From Nyssa sinensis (lineage: Eukaryota; Streptophyta; Magnoliopsida; Cornales; Nyssaceae), in contig CM018047.1 of NCBI GenBank assembly GCA_008638375.1, positions 52,336,679-52,400,678 of the forward strand: a stretch of 64,000 nucleotides of DNA, read 5' to 3'. This document shows positions 27,956 through 40,053 of this stretch, piece after piece. Below the pieces are notes generated by a model. That model was not told where the DNA came from. It did not search any database and saw only the letters and a list, made by a program, of their open reading frames with translations. The position numbers and the translations under genes are program-made. Within the stretch, counting starts at the first letter, position 1. Every line of letters begins with the position of its first letter.

Positions 27956-28886
27956 GAATCAAACCTATAATCTCACGATTCTCATCCCTCTTTTTAAAAC
28001 ATCACGCCAATAACCAGTGACGGATCTAGATTATAAAATTTAAGAGGGCAAAAATATGAAGATTATAATTTTAGGGGATCTCTTATAAAAAAATTGACAA
28101 TTATTGAGGGGGCGAGCAGTTCGTAATTTATAAGAAATTTTTTCAAAAACTAAAAGGTTAAAAATTACATTTTTCCCCCCTTTAGAGAACACCTTGCACC
28201 TCCTCTATGCAAATAATTATTGACTTTGCTATGAAGACTAGCATTAAAAAAAGACATCATATCGAAATAACCATGCCCAAGTGTCTACACCTTGGCAAGC
28301 GAAAAGAAAAATTAATGTACTTCACATCTAAAGATGGGAGAAGATTAGGTAATGTAATTAAGAAAATATTCTTTTTTAAAAAATAAAATAAAAGAAAAAG
28401 AAATCTTAAATAATGGCTTACCTAATTGACTTGAAAATTGGCATGAGACCAGCTCAATTGACAACTTCATAGAAGGTCGTTATCTAAAATATATTAATTA
28501 ATAGAAATATTGTTAAGTCTCTATAATTCTTATTGATAATTTTTTTGCTCATAAGTTTGTGGTGTTCATTGTAAAAATTAGATAAACATATATGTTTTGA
28601 TGAACTTTTTTTACAAATATATATATATTTATTTATTTTAAGTTATAAGAAAACTCTTAAACTTTTTTTACTATAAAAATTTAACATTAATAATAACTTT
28701 TATATAATATATTTACATATGCATGTGTGTTTTTATATTCTAATAATTCATATTATATAAGAATTTTTAAAACAATATTTGTTATTAAATAAAAAAAGTA
28801 TTTATTATTTATTATAAAATGAAGTTAATTTCACAAAAATTATGAATTATTGAATAAAACCAATATTTTCTGAAACATATCTTGAG
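27956..28886. other. Array unit I spacer
   Basis: Non-coding and homologous to 50880-51510 plus 58862-59122 of the sister unit, where the Athila element is inserted. Contains a decayed repeat with GTGACGGATCTAGATTATAA (28016-28035). Confidence 0.6.
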
Positions 28887-29231
28887 GCTCACGGCCGCCT
28901 TCAATTATTCAAACATGTCACCATCTCTACTGTTCCTCTTGACCGGCATTTCCAATTATTCAACTCAATGTGTGGTTCTGTTGAAGGTGAAAACCAACAT
29001 TGTCATATAAACGAAGCCTTGATTGAAGATTGCAAGCTTTTTGCACACCAATTTGAAAAGTTGCCCCTTTGTTCACATTCTCAGACAACGAAATTTTTGT
29101 GCAGATTTTCTGACTAAGTTTTGAGCTCTCAAAGAGAACCGTTGGTGATTTTGGGCTCTCCTCCATATAAAGTTAATCAGTGCCTGTTAATAGATATTGT
29201 TGCAAAATCTTTCGAAAGAGAGTTTCATTAG
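28887..29231 (+). pseudogene. Exon of an unrecognised gene, unit I copy, interrupted
   Basis: After an AG acceptor at 28885-28886, 345 nt read as protein ending EFH and a TAG stop at 29229-29231. They align codon by codon with 59123-59467 (for example HVTISTVPLDRHFQLFNS, EALIEDCKLFAHQFEKLPLC). This copy has an in-frame TAA after CRFSD near 29115, so it is broken. Length and frame of both copies are identical, showing former coding constraint. I do not recognise the family. Confidence 0.6.
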
Positions 29232-29988
29232 GATCCCTCTTTGAAGAAAAACTATTAGATGTGATTGCTGCCTAAAAAATCAACAATATAATACTATTGT
29301 TATTTACGATAAATAATTCTCACACCTCCCGTAACGAAGGGAGTGAGACTTGAATATGCATCATTGAAGATATGGTGATCAATTGGACTAACTCTAATTA
29401 ATTTTAAATAATGCGGTATCATTATATTAGTTTTATATGAAATCATGAACTAATTTGCACCTAACATAATATCGTTGTATTATTTGAGAAGTTGCATTTG
29501 AAATTTATGATAATTATACTGATTTCTATTGAAGTTTTTGAAATTACAGTGACCTCTCATGTTTTACTTGACAATATATAGATACGTTTTCAAGTCAATT
29601 TTTTTTTTTTCAAAATGACAAAGATAGTTTTATCATGTGTTTTTTTTTTCAATTTTTTAAATAAAAAGGACAGTTTCGCTAATCAGAAATTTCAAAAATA
29701 GTTAGTGTGATTGTCATATACTTTTAAAAAAAGTTAGTATAATTTACTCTAATTAATATTACATATTATCTCCGTACAATATCGTATATTATCATATGAT
29801 AATTTCATATCATGTGAGTCTCAAAAATTCTTTGACACATCATATTGAAAGTAAAAGTTGAAGATACATGATATTTTCAATCATGTAATTAATCATGTTA
29901 AATGAAATAAATGACAGCAGCACTAATTTTTTAGTCAAATATTGAGTTGCTCATTCCATTAAAATGTTCTTCTTATTATGTTTTTCAG

Positions 29989-30048
29989 GTTCGTGCTAAT
30001 CTCACCAAATTGCTCTAGGAGTCACATGTAGAAGATTTTCAAATTTAA
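29989..30048 (+). pseudogene. Second exon-like block of the unrecognised gene, unit I
   Basis: A TTTTTCAG acceptor is followed by VRANLTKLL, a TAG where the rest of the frame suggests a sense codon, then ESHVEDFQI and TAA. The same block with the same TAG occurs at 60343-60402, so the stop predates the duplication or is a real exon end. Confidence 0.35.
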
Positions 30049-30985
30049 TGTTCGCTCTCGCTATTAACTCAAAGTGTTATGTTTGCCTAACACTTTTGGT
30101 TCACTTGAAATAGGAATAACTATTTGAAAAAAAAATGATAAATTATCCTGAATTTTCTTAAAGTTTCTAACAATTATAAAAATCTCTCAAAAATTTTTGA
30201 AATTATATTGTCATTCCCTACTTTTACTGACAAACTACACATAACTCTTATTTTGTTCATTATTTTTTTTCAAAATGATAAAATTATTCTTTTCATGTTT
30301 TTTTTTTTAAACATTTTTTCAATTTTGACTAAATTTCTCTAAATTTTTTAATGAATTTTTTCATTTTCTATAAAAAGTAAATTTAAAGTAAATAACTTAT
30401 ATTTTTATTTTTTAATCAAGAATATTTTAATAAATATTTATTTGAAAATAAAAAAGTTAAAAAAAAATTAGTCAAAATTGAAAAAATATAAAATGAAATA
30501 AAATGGGCATTTTTGCCATTTAAAAAAAGATGGATTAAAAGAGAGGTATGTGTAATTTGTCAATAAAAATATGAAAAGACAATATAATTTTTATGTAATT
30601 ATTAAAAATTTAAGAGGAGGTATACTTCCATCCAAATTAATTATACTACTCACACGGGAATACTATTAAGTGTGCATTGATTCCCAGTGGAAGACTTGAT
30701 GACTTACCCTGCAAAGTTCTCTTTCTCATCAAATAAAAGTTAATTTTTGTTTCTCACGTCCATTTTAGCACTATAATTTTCAGTGTCAAATGGAGTTTTG
30801 ATCTAACTCCTGCATATTGCACTCAAATTTTTGAGCTTATGAAGTTCTGTTCTTTTACAAATTTATTATTCATGTAATAGGTGTTTCTATAATAAACGTT
30901 TTTTTTGGTTGGAAATTTACGTTAAGATGTGTCTTTAAACAAAAAGGAAACACATCTTTCCTAAAATTTTGTTAGGAGACATCTC

Positions 30986-31058
<73 letters not shown>

Positions 31059-31842
31059 GGTTTTTTTTAGAAACAAAACCCGTTTTTTTCCGTCTAAACC
31101 TTCTATAAGACTTAATTAGTTTTTGTTTAACTATTTATAATAAATTTTAGATTTGTAATTACTTTGTCCAGAACATTTGGAATGGCGTTTCATTTGCAGT
31201 TATCTTTTCCATATTTTACCTAATTTCTAATTTTTCAAAAAGCCTCAATATTTGTTTTTTCAAAATTTTTCTATTTTTTGAATTTCTTAGTTTCCTAATT
31301 ATAATAGGTCTAACATGGAAAATAACATATTCTTATTTGGATTAATAGTTTATTAGCCTTATAAATATGATGTATTCAAGAATTCAATCATTTTCATATT
31401 TTCGTGCTACATTACAAAATTATATGAATTCGGTTAAAAAATTGGTGGTCATGACAGGCAAAAAAAGAAAGCAGGTATGGTAATTCCAAATACTCAAGTG
31501 GTCAAATTACATGGGTTCTTAGAGTGAACCAAATCCAGATTTAAATTTAAATTTCAGTCAAAAATTCCAAAAGATTCACTCGAGTAGTACTTTCAAACAT
31601 ATACCAAATCTTTTTTTATTCAAAATCAAACTCAAATTAGTATAATAATATTCAAATACTCAAATTACTGTTTGAAAGAAATTTAAAACTTTTAAGACAT
31701 TATGAAAAACCTTTTGGTACAAAATGAGCATACTAAAATGAAACTTTCAAATTTGAGTAAAATTCTAAGCACTTGAATCTTTATGTTGACAATCGAGTAA
31801 GCAGAATGCTCACAGAAGCAGGACGACTAGTGACATTGAAGT
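30049..31842. other. Array unit I spacer with long (TA)n
   Basis: AT-rich and homologous to 60403-61732 plus 62884-63214. Includes a (TA)n microsatellite at about 30987-31052, which is only a few repeats long in the sister copy (61296-61310). Confidence 0.65.
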
Positions 31843-31938
31843 TTAGAAGAACTTGGAGATTCTGGGTTCTACTAATTGGAATGATGAATTCATTGATAAC
31901 AACATGAAGACTAGTGAGAAAGCAAAGCACAAAACCAT
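31843..31938 (-). pseudogene. Orphan signal-peptide exon (type a), unit II
   Basis: ATG at 31938 gives MVLCFAFSLVFMLLSMNSS...EPRISKFF and a TAA at 31843-31845. The segment LLSMNS...RIS is shared with the intact signal-peptide exon at 26155-26275. A frame change upstream of this ATG and the stop in place of the splice donor indicate decay. No matching 3' exon lies downstream (to the left) before the previous unit. The same 32-codon frame is retained at 63215-63310. Confidence 0.55.
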
Positions 31939-32281
31939 TAGCCTTGCTACAAGACCACCCCCATTCTCTCTCTCTCTCTCAATGTGTTTCAGCACTAAAT
32001 AATAATAATAATTTATAGTCAATCTCTATTCTCTAAGGTTTTAGTCCACCTTCTTGTTCTTTTCTCTCTCATTAACAACACAATTCATCTGAGCTTCTTA
32101 TAGTGCCATAGATATTTAAAATAAAATAAATGTATATTACTCATCAGTTGAACTGATTTATACAATGAAATTATGTATGAAAAATAACAAATGGCGCAAT
32201 TCTTAACAGCAGACAAAATTTTTTATGAGATATAACATTGTGTTTCGAGCATTTCAAGAAGACAAGCGATTCTTGGACTAC

Positions 32282-32373
32282 TCAATGATGTTCATGGTCG
32301 GAAGGATTTGCCATTGGAGAAGGATTGTTGCTACTTGGAGGATCTTGCCTTGTGCTCCGGCGGACTTGATTTT
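32282..32373 (-). pseudogene. 3' exon (type 2a) of RRSTR peptide family, unit II
   Basis: After TTAATGGCAG the 92-nt exon reads split Glu, NQVRRSTRQDPPSSNNPSPM, then ANPSDHEHH and TGA at 32282-32284. The exon itself is open, but the signal-peptide exon on its right (33592-33653) has lost its hydrophobic core and the intervening exon 2b (32876-32914) is degraded. It could only be used with the intact exon at 39851-39971, about 7.5 kb away. Probably non-functional. Confidence 0.5.
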
Positions 32374-33591
32374 CTGCCATTAAGAACCATAAGAGATTAG
32401 AAGGAAAATGGGATAGATGGACAGAGGCAAGCCAAATTAATCATTTTCTATAGTCAGGAACGGAGTCAGCCTTGGCCGAAGGTCAATTGCCCTTTTCAAT
32501 TTTTGCTTTTATTTAAAAATTGTATCATATTCTCAATACAAAATTTAAATATATTCTTTTAATTTATACTTTTATCTCCTCTAGCTTTAACCCCTACTTA
32601 TAAAAAATGTTCCAATTTTATGTCCATATATGTAATATAATTCAAAATTTTCATTACATAAAAAATTTATTATTAGAATTTTATATTATTATATATATAT
32701 TGAATATATATTATATTTATTAGAGTTATATTTATATTTAAATTACTCGTATACTGTAAAGTATTTTATTATTTCTTAAGTCACTTTTTTATTAAAAATT
32801 ATTGTTCTTGAATCTTAAAATACGAAAACAAAAATAAAATAATATTTAAAATTGTCACTTTAGATTTCAAATTCTCGCTCATGAGGAGTAGACTTTCTAC
32901 CATTAAGAACCTAATGGAAAAAAGAATTTAGAACCAAAAAATGGTTTCGTACGTTAGAGAACAAGCCAGAAAATGTGTGCTTCATGACTAATTTGCAACA
33001 ATTTGTCAAAGCCAAGCCTAAGATACGGATGAGTTATGTTACAGAAGCAAATAAATGGAATTTTTTTATCAAACTCACGTGATTTTTGGTTTGATTTAAT
33101 TTTATTCATTCTCTTTTTCAAATCTATGTAATTTTTTAAATCACAAATTGAAAATGCGATTTCAATGGCAAAGAGTTTGCATATTACCCTGAAGATACGA
33201 TTTCAAACCAGCAACGATTTGGGAACTTGTTAGTTTGACATCGGATTTTTAAGATGTGATTTCAAAAATTACATGAGTTTAAAAAATAGTTAAAAAAAGA
33301 CATATGTAAAGTTAAATGAAATCAAAACTATGTGAATTTAGTAAAAAATTCTAAATCATGAAATTTGAAAATATGATAAAAACTAACCAAAACCTATGGA
33401 AATTGGAAAATAATTTTATATTGAACCAGATTTCTATTTTTTTTACTAAAAATATTTATACATATGAGTTGATGATATTGTATTAATTTCATATCACATC
33501 ATATACAAATTATTTTGATAAAACATTTTTATCAGCATAGCATTACTCTAAAAAAAAAAAAACACAGGGAAGGGATTAAATAAATATGCAC
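32374..33591. other. Unit II spacer with a degraded exon 2b
   Basis: Around 32876-32914 the minus strand retains TTAATGGTAG followed by AAAGTCTACTCC, the start of an exon 2b, after which similarity to RRSTR is lost. The rest is AT-rich intron-like sequence alignable with 25800-26150. Confidence 0.45.
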
Positions 33592-33653
33592 CTTGAATGA
33601 CTGATATCCCAAAGATTCTTGGTTCTGACAAAGGCACTTCTATAGAACCTCAT
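33592..33653 (-). pseudogene. Signal-peptide exon with internal deletion, unit II
   Basis: ATG at 33653 begins MRFYRSA like the intact exon, then 59 nt present in the copies at 26155-26275 and 39851-39971 are missing, removing the hydrophobic core and shifting frame. The donor end TTCAAG|GTGCATAT is still recognisable. Confidence 0.6.
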
Positions 33654-34458
33654 CATTCTATCTATCTATCTATTTATCTATCTATCTATCGATATTATAC
33701 TAGGTATTATATAAGAAAGATAAACCTCTTATTAATATATAAATTATTTGGTGAGCCTAATTGTCACGCCCCGAATTCCAGCGAACCCGTGACGCGACTG
33801 ACGAGACGAAAGGAATATAAAATAATAAATAAATAAAGGACAATCTAATGGATTCAACCCAAATTTATATTCATTTCCTTCAATGTACATCCATGTAAAG
33901 CACAGTCAATAAAAACATTCAACACGTCATTCGGGCTTAAGCCCTACATCACAAAATATGCCCTCATGTGCCAAATATCCTCCTAAGCTCATATCTCCTC
34001 CACTCTGTAAGACTTCCTCAAGTCTCAAGTGCCGGGAGCGTCATCTGAAATGTTTGTCCCACGAATGGGTCAGCTCAACTGCTGGTACAATATAATGCTA
34101 ATGCAAGAAACAAAATTAAGGGCGTGGCATGTGCAAGTGTACAGTTATATCTACATGGCATTCAACATCATGCATACAATGTACTACCAATAATCTACAT
34201 ATCATCCAACTCATTAACATAATCTAAGGTGTGGCATGTGCAAGTGTACAGTTATATCTCCATGCACAATTATAACCTACATGCCATCCTATTCATCCAT
34301 ACAATACATTAACAAGATTCAAAACAATTATAACCTACATGCCATCCAATTCATCCATACAATGCATTAACAAGATTCATCATACATTCGGGAATTCATT
34401 AATACAATGTAATAAAAATATGCGTGACACACCCATGCGAACTCCATGTCACACCCAT

Positions 34459-34724
34459 GCCTCACTTTACGGACCTTCCCCGATGGCCTGAGCATCCAAG
34501 TATGTCTCACTTTACGGACCTTCCCCGACGGCCTGAGCATCCAGTATGTCTCACTTTACAGACCTTCCCCGACAGCCTGAGTAAGCTAGTATGTCTCACT
34601 TTACGGACCTTCCCCGACGGCCTGAGCATTCAGTATGTCTCACTTTACAGACCTTCCCCGACGGCCTGAGTAAGCCAGTATGTCTCACTTTACGGACCTT
34701 CCCCGACGGCCTGAGTATCCAAGT
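34459..34724 (+). repeat. Six-copy tandem repeat, about 44-45 bp, inside the large LTR
   Basis: Six units of CTCACTTTACGGACCTTCCC plus CGACGGCCTGAGCATCCAGTATGT-type sequence, alternating between an 'ACGGACC...GAGCATCCA' and an 'ACAGACC...GAGTAAGCC' variant. The alternation suggests amplification as a dimer. The frames open through it are a repeat artefact. Confidence 0.9.
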
Positions 34725-34843
34725 ATGCACAATGCCAAATGCTCAACTCACGCCATGTCCAAAGAATCACACTATGCCAATATGCTCATGATTCCACCAT
34801 GTCACAATGTAATCTTGATAAATCATCCTATCCCTACATGAAG

Positions 34844-36641
34844 TGATAAGAGCATAATATTTCATATTTTTAATTCCCTTATATTTAGTTTTGTGACATA
34901 TTTTCTATTGAAGTGAGCTAATTAATTCATTTATTGAATTAGGAAAGTATTGATGATAAAAGAATAATTTTGTGCAATTTTTGATTTTTTGGACAGATTT
35001 TACTTATGGAGCTTCACTTGAGATTTGGATGGTGTTGGATTTCGAGAATGAGGAAGTGGTCTTCATGAAGTTTGTAGAGGACATCTTGGGCTTTTCAGAA
35101 AGGCCTGGTTTGCAAAAATCCGAGTTCGTTTGGGCCTCCAAACATTGTGTCAAAATCAGGCCTGGGAAGCTGTCCGCGCAGCTGATTTCCTGTCCGACCA
35201 GCAGACTTCAACAGGCCATAAATTGAGCTTCTGGAGTCCGAATCAAGTGTTTTAAAAGCCTAACATTACCTACTCTTCGAGGTCTACAACTTTCATGAAG
35301 AGCTCGAGTCAATATTTCATCGTTTTCAAATGGAAAAATAGCTTGCAAGATTCAGCCCAATTGAAATGGGCCTGCTGGAAAAGAAAGAAAAAAAGCTGAA
35401 AGTGGGCTTTGTCTTGGGCTTGAGGCGCTCGATTGGGCAGAACGTGGGTGTTGGAAAGAAAAGAAAAACAAAAGGTAGAAAGGCCATAAAGCAGGTGGGT
35501 CATGGAGCAAGGAAAAAATAAAGAGAAATAGACAAAGAAAAGTCAAAGAGTGAGGGCTTAACTAAAAACAAAGGGGCTGCGGCCTTTATGCGGCTGCTGT
35601 GGGACCCAGGAGGAATGATAAAAAAGAAGAAAACCTAACGGCATGGCAGTTTTTTGAGGGGCATTTAAAAGGAGATTCTAGCATCGCAAAAGAGAGGAGG
35701 AGCGTGCGGCGCAGGTTGAAGGAGGGTGTGCGGCACAGAGAGAAACTGAAGGAGTCAAGGAATAGTGCAGCACAGGACAGTAAATTATTAGTTTTGTTTT
35801 CTTATTCAAGTATGTTAGGCTAGATTTTTAATTCAGTTCTAAGAGATTTCGAACCCTCGTTACAGTTTAATGGTTGAATCAATTCAGTAACATTATTTCT
35901 CTCTTCTTATGAATCTGTTCATGATAATCTATTTTAATTGTTTTATTGATATTTAGTTTGATTAATTTAATCAGGCCTGTTAGATTGATCAGATTATTAT
36001 CAATTGCTAGATTCAGGAGGTATATTACGTAATTGATATAGTTCCTAATCAATTGTGGCAAATAGTGATAGATGATTGTGGACAAGTTTTTGTTTATTGC
36101 TATGATTATCATGACCTAAGTTAAACAGTCCGAACTTGTGTGATTGTTGCTTAGAATAATCTAATTTCCTAGATATTAATGCTGCCATTATATTAAATTT
36201 AGAGAGCTTATTCTAAATTGTGTAATGGTTAGAATCTAATGGAGAGCTTGTTTCATTGGTGAGGAATTAAGGAAAATTTCGGGTAGCAAAGCTTGTTGTT
36301 ATCTAGGATTATTAGATTCATTGAAGGGTAGAATAATGTTATAATTGATTGATTGTTTCATTGACTGTGAGGGTAAGATTGAACCGAAGAACTGAAGTTT
36401 TAATTCATTGATTTTTGTTATTAATTTAATTTTCATTCGTAATTAGTTTGATCAAAATTTCAATCCCCCCATTTATTGTTTTGCTATTAATTGGATTTTA
36501 GTTTAGATTTAGTCAGAATAAATAAAATAAATAAATTGCAGACACTCTCTGTGGGATCGACCCTTACTCAGCTAGCTACTGTGTTTATTGTGTTAAGAAG
36601 TAAGGTTAATTTATTTTTGGAGTGTTAACGACGCGCTTCCA
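34844..36641. mobile_element. Solo LTR (1,798 bp) nested in the large LTR
   Basis: Starts TGATAAGAGCATAAT and ends CGCTTCCA, with perfect TGAAG duplications at 34839-34843 and 36642-36646. The CTGTGGGATCGACCC motif near the right end (36549-36563) is common at the 3' end of Athila-type LTRs. No internal domain or second LTR is present. The open frames at 34972-35226 and 35599-35823 are inside the LTR and are not called. Confidence 0.85.
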
Positions 36642-37604
36642 TGAAGCATGCTTTAAACAATGTTTCACACAATAACATTCCAATCACAAGATCTTTTTAT
36701 CAAAGGTATATGCCAAGCACAATCCACTTAACACATGTTTTAAATCACGTATTACATAATCTCAACAATTCTCAAAATATAATCTACACATCCTGCTAAC
36801 ACATGCGATATACACATAGTCATGATCCACATTCATCACCAAACTTTCAACAAGATAACAAGGAGCACATAAGCATATGAGCAATAAAACAAACATGTGA
36901 ATCATCAAGTCAATATGGCAGTTATTCCTAAACTTAATTCTATTTCTTACTTAGCACAATATATCGTACCTGATGGGTTGGTCTCAACCCTAAGAAATCG
37001 TACTTGCGGTGTAGCTGAACTACAATGAAAATACAGAGAGTCAGACCACCTTCTCCTTGCCTTCCCGTGTTCCTAAAATCATGAAATACAACTCAGACTG
37101 TTGGCTACTCGAATGATGTTATTTATCAAATTTTATGTCTTTAATTTCTTAGTTTCTATTTTGTCAAAATAAATTCTATCATTGAGTTCGGGACGTCGAA
37201 GAAAATAGGTTTAGACTTTTACGGAATTTAATTCGGACATCCGAGCTAAAAAGGGTAAAATGGTCATCTTGTATTTTTACGAGTTCTTATATCCCGAGAC
37301 CCCTTCTTGTAAATTGGACTCCACGGTTGAGTCTGGAATGTTCGAAATAATAAAAAATCTACTATCTTTTCATTTTAATCGGGGTTCGTTTGACCGCATT
37401 TTGACTCAGGGGCATTTTGATAATTTTTAAGGTTCCCACGGGTCTTTTATTTTTGGGACCTCGTCTCATGACGGGGATCTCACCATTGGACTCAGGAGGT
37501 CCAAGACATAAAGAAAACACTATAAGTTTGTCTCATTTCGACTCCGGGCCATTTATCTATATTTAATTTAATTAAAACAATTTAATTAAATTAAATCTTT
37601 CAAG

Positions 37605-37639
<35 letters not shown>

Positions 37640-39411
37640 TATATTTGATGCAGTTTTAGTTGGGTAAGAAATGGGTGACACGCTGGCAACGTGTCACCTC
37701 CCCAAACCAATACGTCCTGTGTTCGATTCCTACCAGGTGCTGCGCACCATTTTATTTTTTGATTTGATTATACATATTTATTATAATATATATACATTGT
37801 TTTGTTCAGAATTAACTCATAAGAGTATACACGGCTCATTGGTCATGGGGGCTTTTCTTGTTGCGCGCAATTGGGGTTTCGAACCTTGGGGAAGGCAGGT
37901 CTCCTTTCTTTTTTTTTTTTCCTCTTCAATTTGTTTGGGCCCAACACCCTTCCAAACTAAATCAGGCCCAAAGGCCTCTTAAATTAAAACAGCTCAAAAC
38001 CTTTCTAACCTAAGATAGGCCTAACCAGAAATTAAAAAAGAGCAGGCCCAACACTCAAAATCAAAACAGGCCCAAAACTAAAAATTTAAAATAGGCCCAA
38101 TGATTGAAATTGAAACAGCCCAACAGAACGGGCCCAAGTCGCCCCCCTGCGCCCACGATTTCCCGGCCAGCCTTCAGCCTTCTCCGGTCATCGTCTCCGG
38201 CCATGTCACCGGAGACCGAAGCTTCCCCTCCCATTTTTTTCCAAGATTTTAACATCCAAAATGTCCCATTTTCTTATCAAATGAACCCTAGGACCTCAAG
38301 CAATCTTTTAGAACATATTTCAGTTTTAAAATAATTGCTTTTACCCACATCCGGATCGGTTTTCCAGGCCACCAACCCAGATTCCGGCCATGCACCGGCC
38401 ACTGAAAATCTCTCATTTTATATACTTTTCTTCTACTGTTTTGGTTCTAACCTTTTGCTAAGTTCTCCTTGTAGTTTCTAAGATAAATTTCCTAATGTTT
38501 AAATCAAGATTGACACCCCCAAAACACCTCCTTCCGATTACCACTGGAGACCTGTAACTGGAAATTTCTATCCCGATTCTTGACCAAAACAGAAATGGTT
38601 TAGTCCGTCGTGATCCCTATGAGGTCTAGGTTCGGTCCCCGCTCTCCAAACCCATTTTTATTAAACTTCATTTTCTAGGCAAGCTTGAAACTCCATTAAT
38701 GGCAGCCTCGGTGGGGGTGGTTTCTAAGCCCCCAAGTTCCTTCATTTTGGGCCCTAATACATTTATATCACCCTCAGAGGGCTATGCATGCATCAAGAGG
38801 ACTTAACAGTTCACATGTATGTATAACTTTTAGAGAGAGAAACAAGATAGGTTTTGTGATTTCTTACCTCTTCACAGTGCTCCCCTCTCTCTTTCTTCTT
38901 GGATTCTTTTCCTTCTCCACTTCCGAATATCAAGGCTCTCTCTCTCTCTCTCTCTCTGTTCTCCCTTTCTGGTTTCTCACTTTTCCTCCCTCTAAACCAA
39001 CGGATACCCACTCATATACACAGAGGTACATCTATCCTCTCACGCCACCTCCCTGCAGCAGTCCAACTGCCCTGATTTTCACTCATTTTCCTTCCTTTTC
39101 AGAATGCATTAAATGCATTGTTTGTTTTTTAGTTTTTCAAACATATAATATATATATATATATTTATATATATTACACCACACACACGGTGTGGTGTGGT
39201 ATATAAATATTTAATTGCATGTATACATGTGGTATATAATACTACAGATATATGCATATACACCACACAATATATATATATATTCATGCATGCACACACA
39301 TATTATACATTAATCATACATACACACATATTTAAATTAAATGAATAATAATAATGATAAAAAAAATTTTGCTTCAAAAATTCAAATTCTTACACTAATC
39401 ACAGCATGTCA

Positions 39412-39686
39412 TTATTTGTTCAAATTTGGAATCGGAGAAGGATTGCTACCTGCAGGGCCTTCACTCGTGCTCCGCCGGAATAGACTTTCTGCCATTAACA
39501 ACGAAATGAAAAATTAAGGAGAAAATACATTAGAACCAAAAAATAGGTTTTGCAAGTCAGAAAACAAGCCAAACAAGGTGTGCTTCATGTCTAATTTTTT
39601 CAGCAATATGTCAAAGCAAGGCCTAAGACTGATGAAGGGAAGTTATGTTACAAAAGCAAATATATATGTGTGTGTGTGTGTGTGCC

Positions 39687-39721
<35 letters not shown>

Positions 39722-39971
39722 CTAAGGGCTACCTCCTGTTTTAGATGTATCATGATTCATGAAACTGAATTTGAAAATATTATAAAAACTAACTAAAACC
39801 AATGGAAAGGAAAGGAAAGGAAAACAAAAAGGGGTTAAAAAGATATGGACCTTGGACAGTTGAGAACTGGGAGATTCTTGCTTCTGTGGACAGACACCAT
39901 GAATTCATTGATAACAAAAGGTAGGCTAGAAACAAAGAATAGAGAATGGCACTTTTGAAGAAACTCCTCAT
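39412..39971 (-). CDS. Putative small secreted peptide precursor, RRSTR family copy 2
   Basis: Exon 1 (39971-39851, 121 nt) encodes MRSFFKS, a hydrophobic core AILYSLFLAYLLLSM and a likely cleavage site STEA|RIS, ending in donor GTCCATATC. Exon 2 (39488-39412) follows TTAATGGCAG and reads ESLFRRSTSEGPAGSNPSP then IPNLNK and TAA. Product 65 aa, mature part about 34 aa. Exon 1 has the same length and phase as at 26155-26275. The second Arg of RRSTR is Ser here (RRSTS). A Tat retrotransposon lies only 77-82 bp upstream of the ATG (target duplication at 40049-40053), so the original promoter has been displaced by about 10.4 kb. The internal donor CTGCAG|GTAGC (39450) is conserved. Function unknown. 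Confidence 0.55.
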
Positions 39972-40053
39972 TCTTTCTTTCTTTCAGGATTATCCAGCGA
40001 ACTATACAAAGAAGATGAAAAACTGCATTTTAGGCAGCTGCCATTAAGCCATT

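Larger units (their letters stand above)
33762..39394. mobile_element. Very large solo LTR (about 3.8 kb net) with 5-bp target duplication
   Basis: Starts TGTCACGCCCC at 33762 and ends TTACA at 39394, bounded by CTAAT duplications (33757-33761 and 39395-39399). Subtracting the nested LTR at 34844-36641 leaves about 3.8 kb without coding sequence. It is homologous to 6750-9448. TG...CA ends and a 5-bp duplication support a solo LTR left by LTR-LTR recombination; LTRs of this size are known for some Ty3/gypsy (Ogre-like) families, but assignment here is inference. It sits between array units, right of the degraded exon at 33592-33653. Confidence 0.7.

Noticed and set aside
34424..34791. Open frames with repeated HFTDLPRRPEH units
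   Set aside because: They are explained by the 44-45-bp DNA tandem repeat; frames shift between units and there is no other gene signal.
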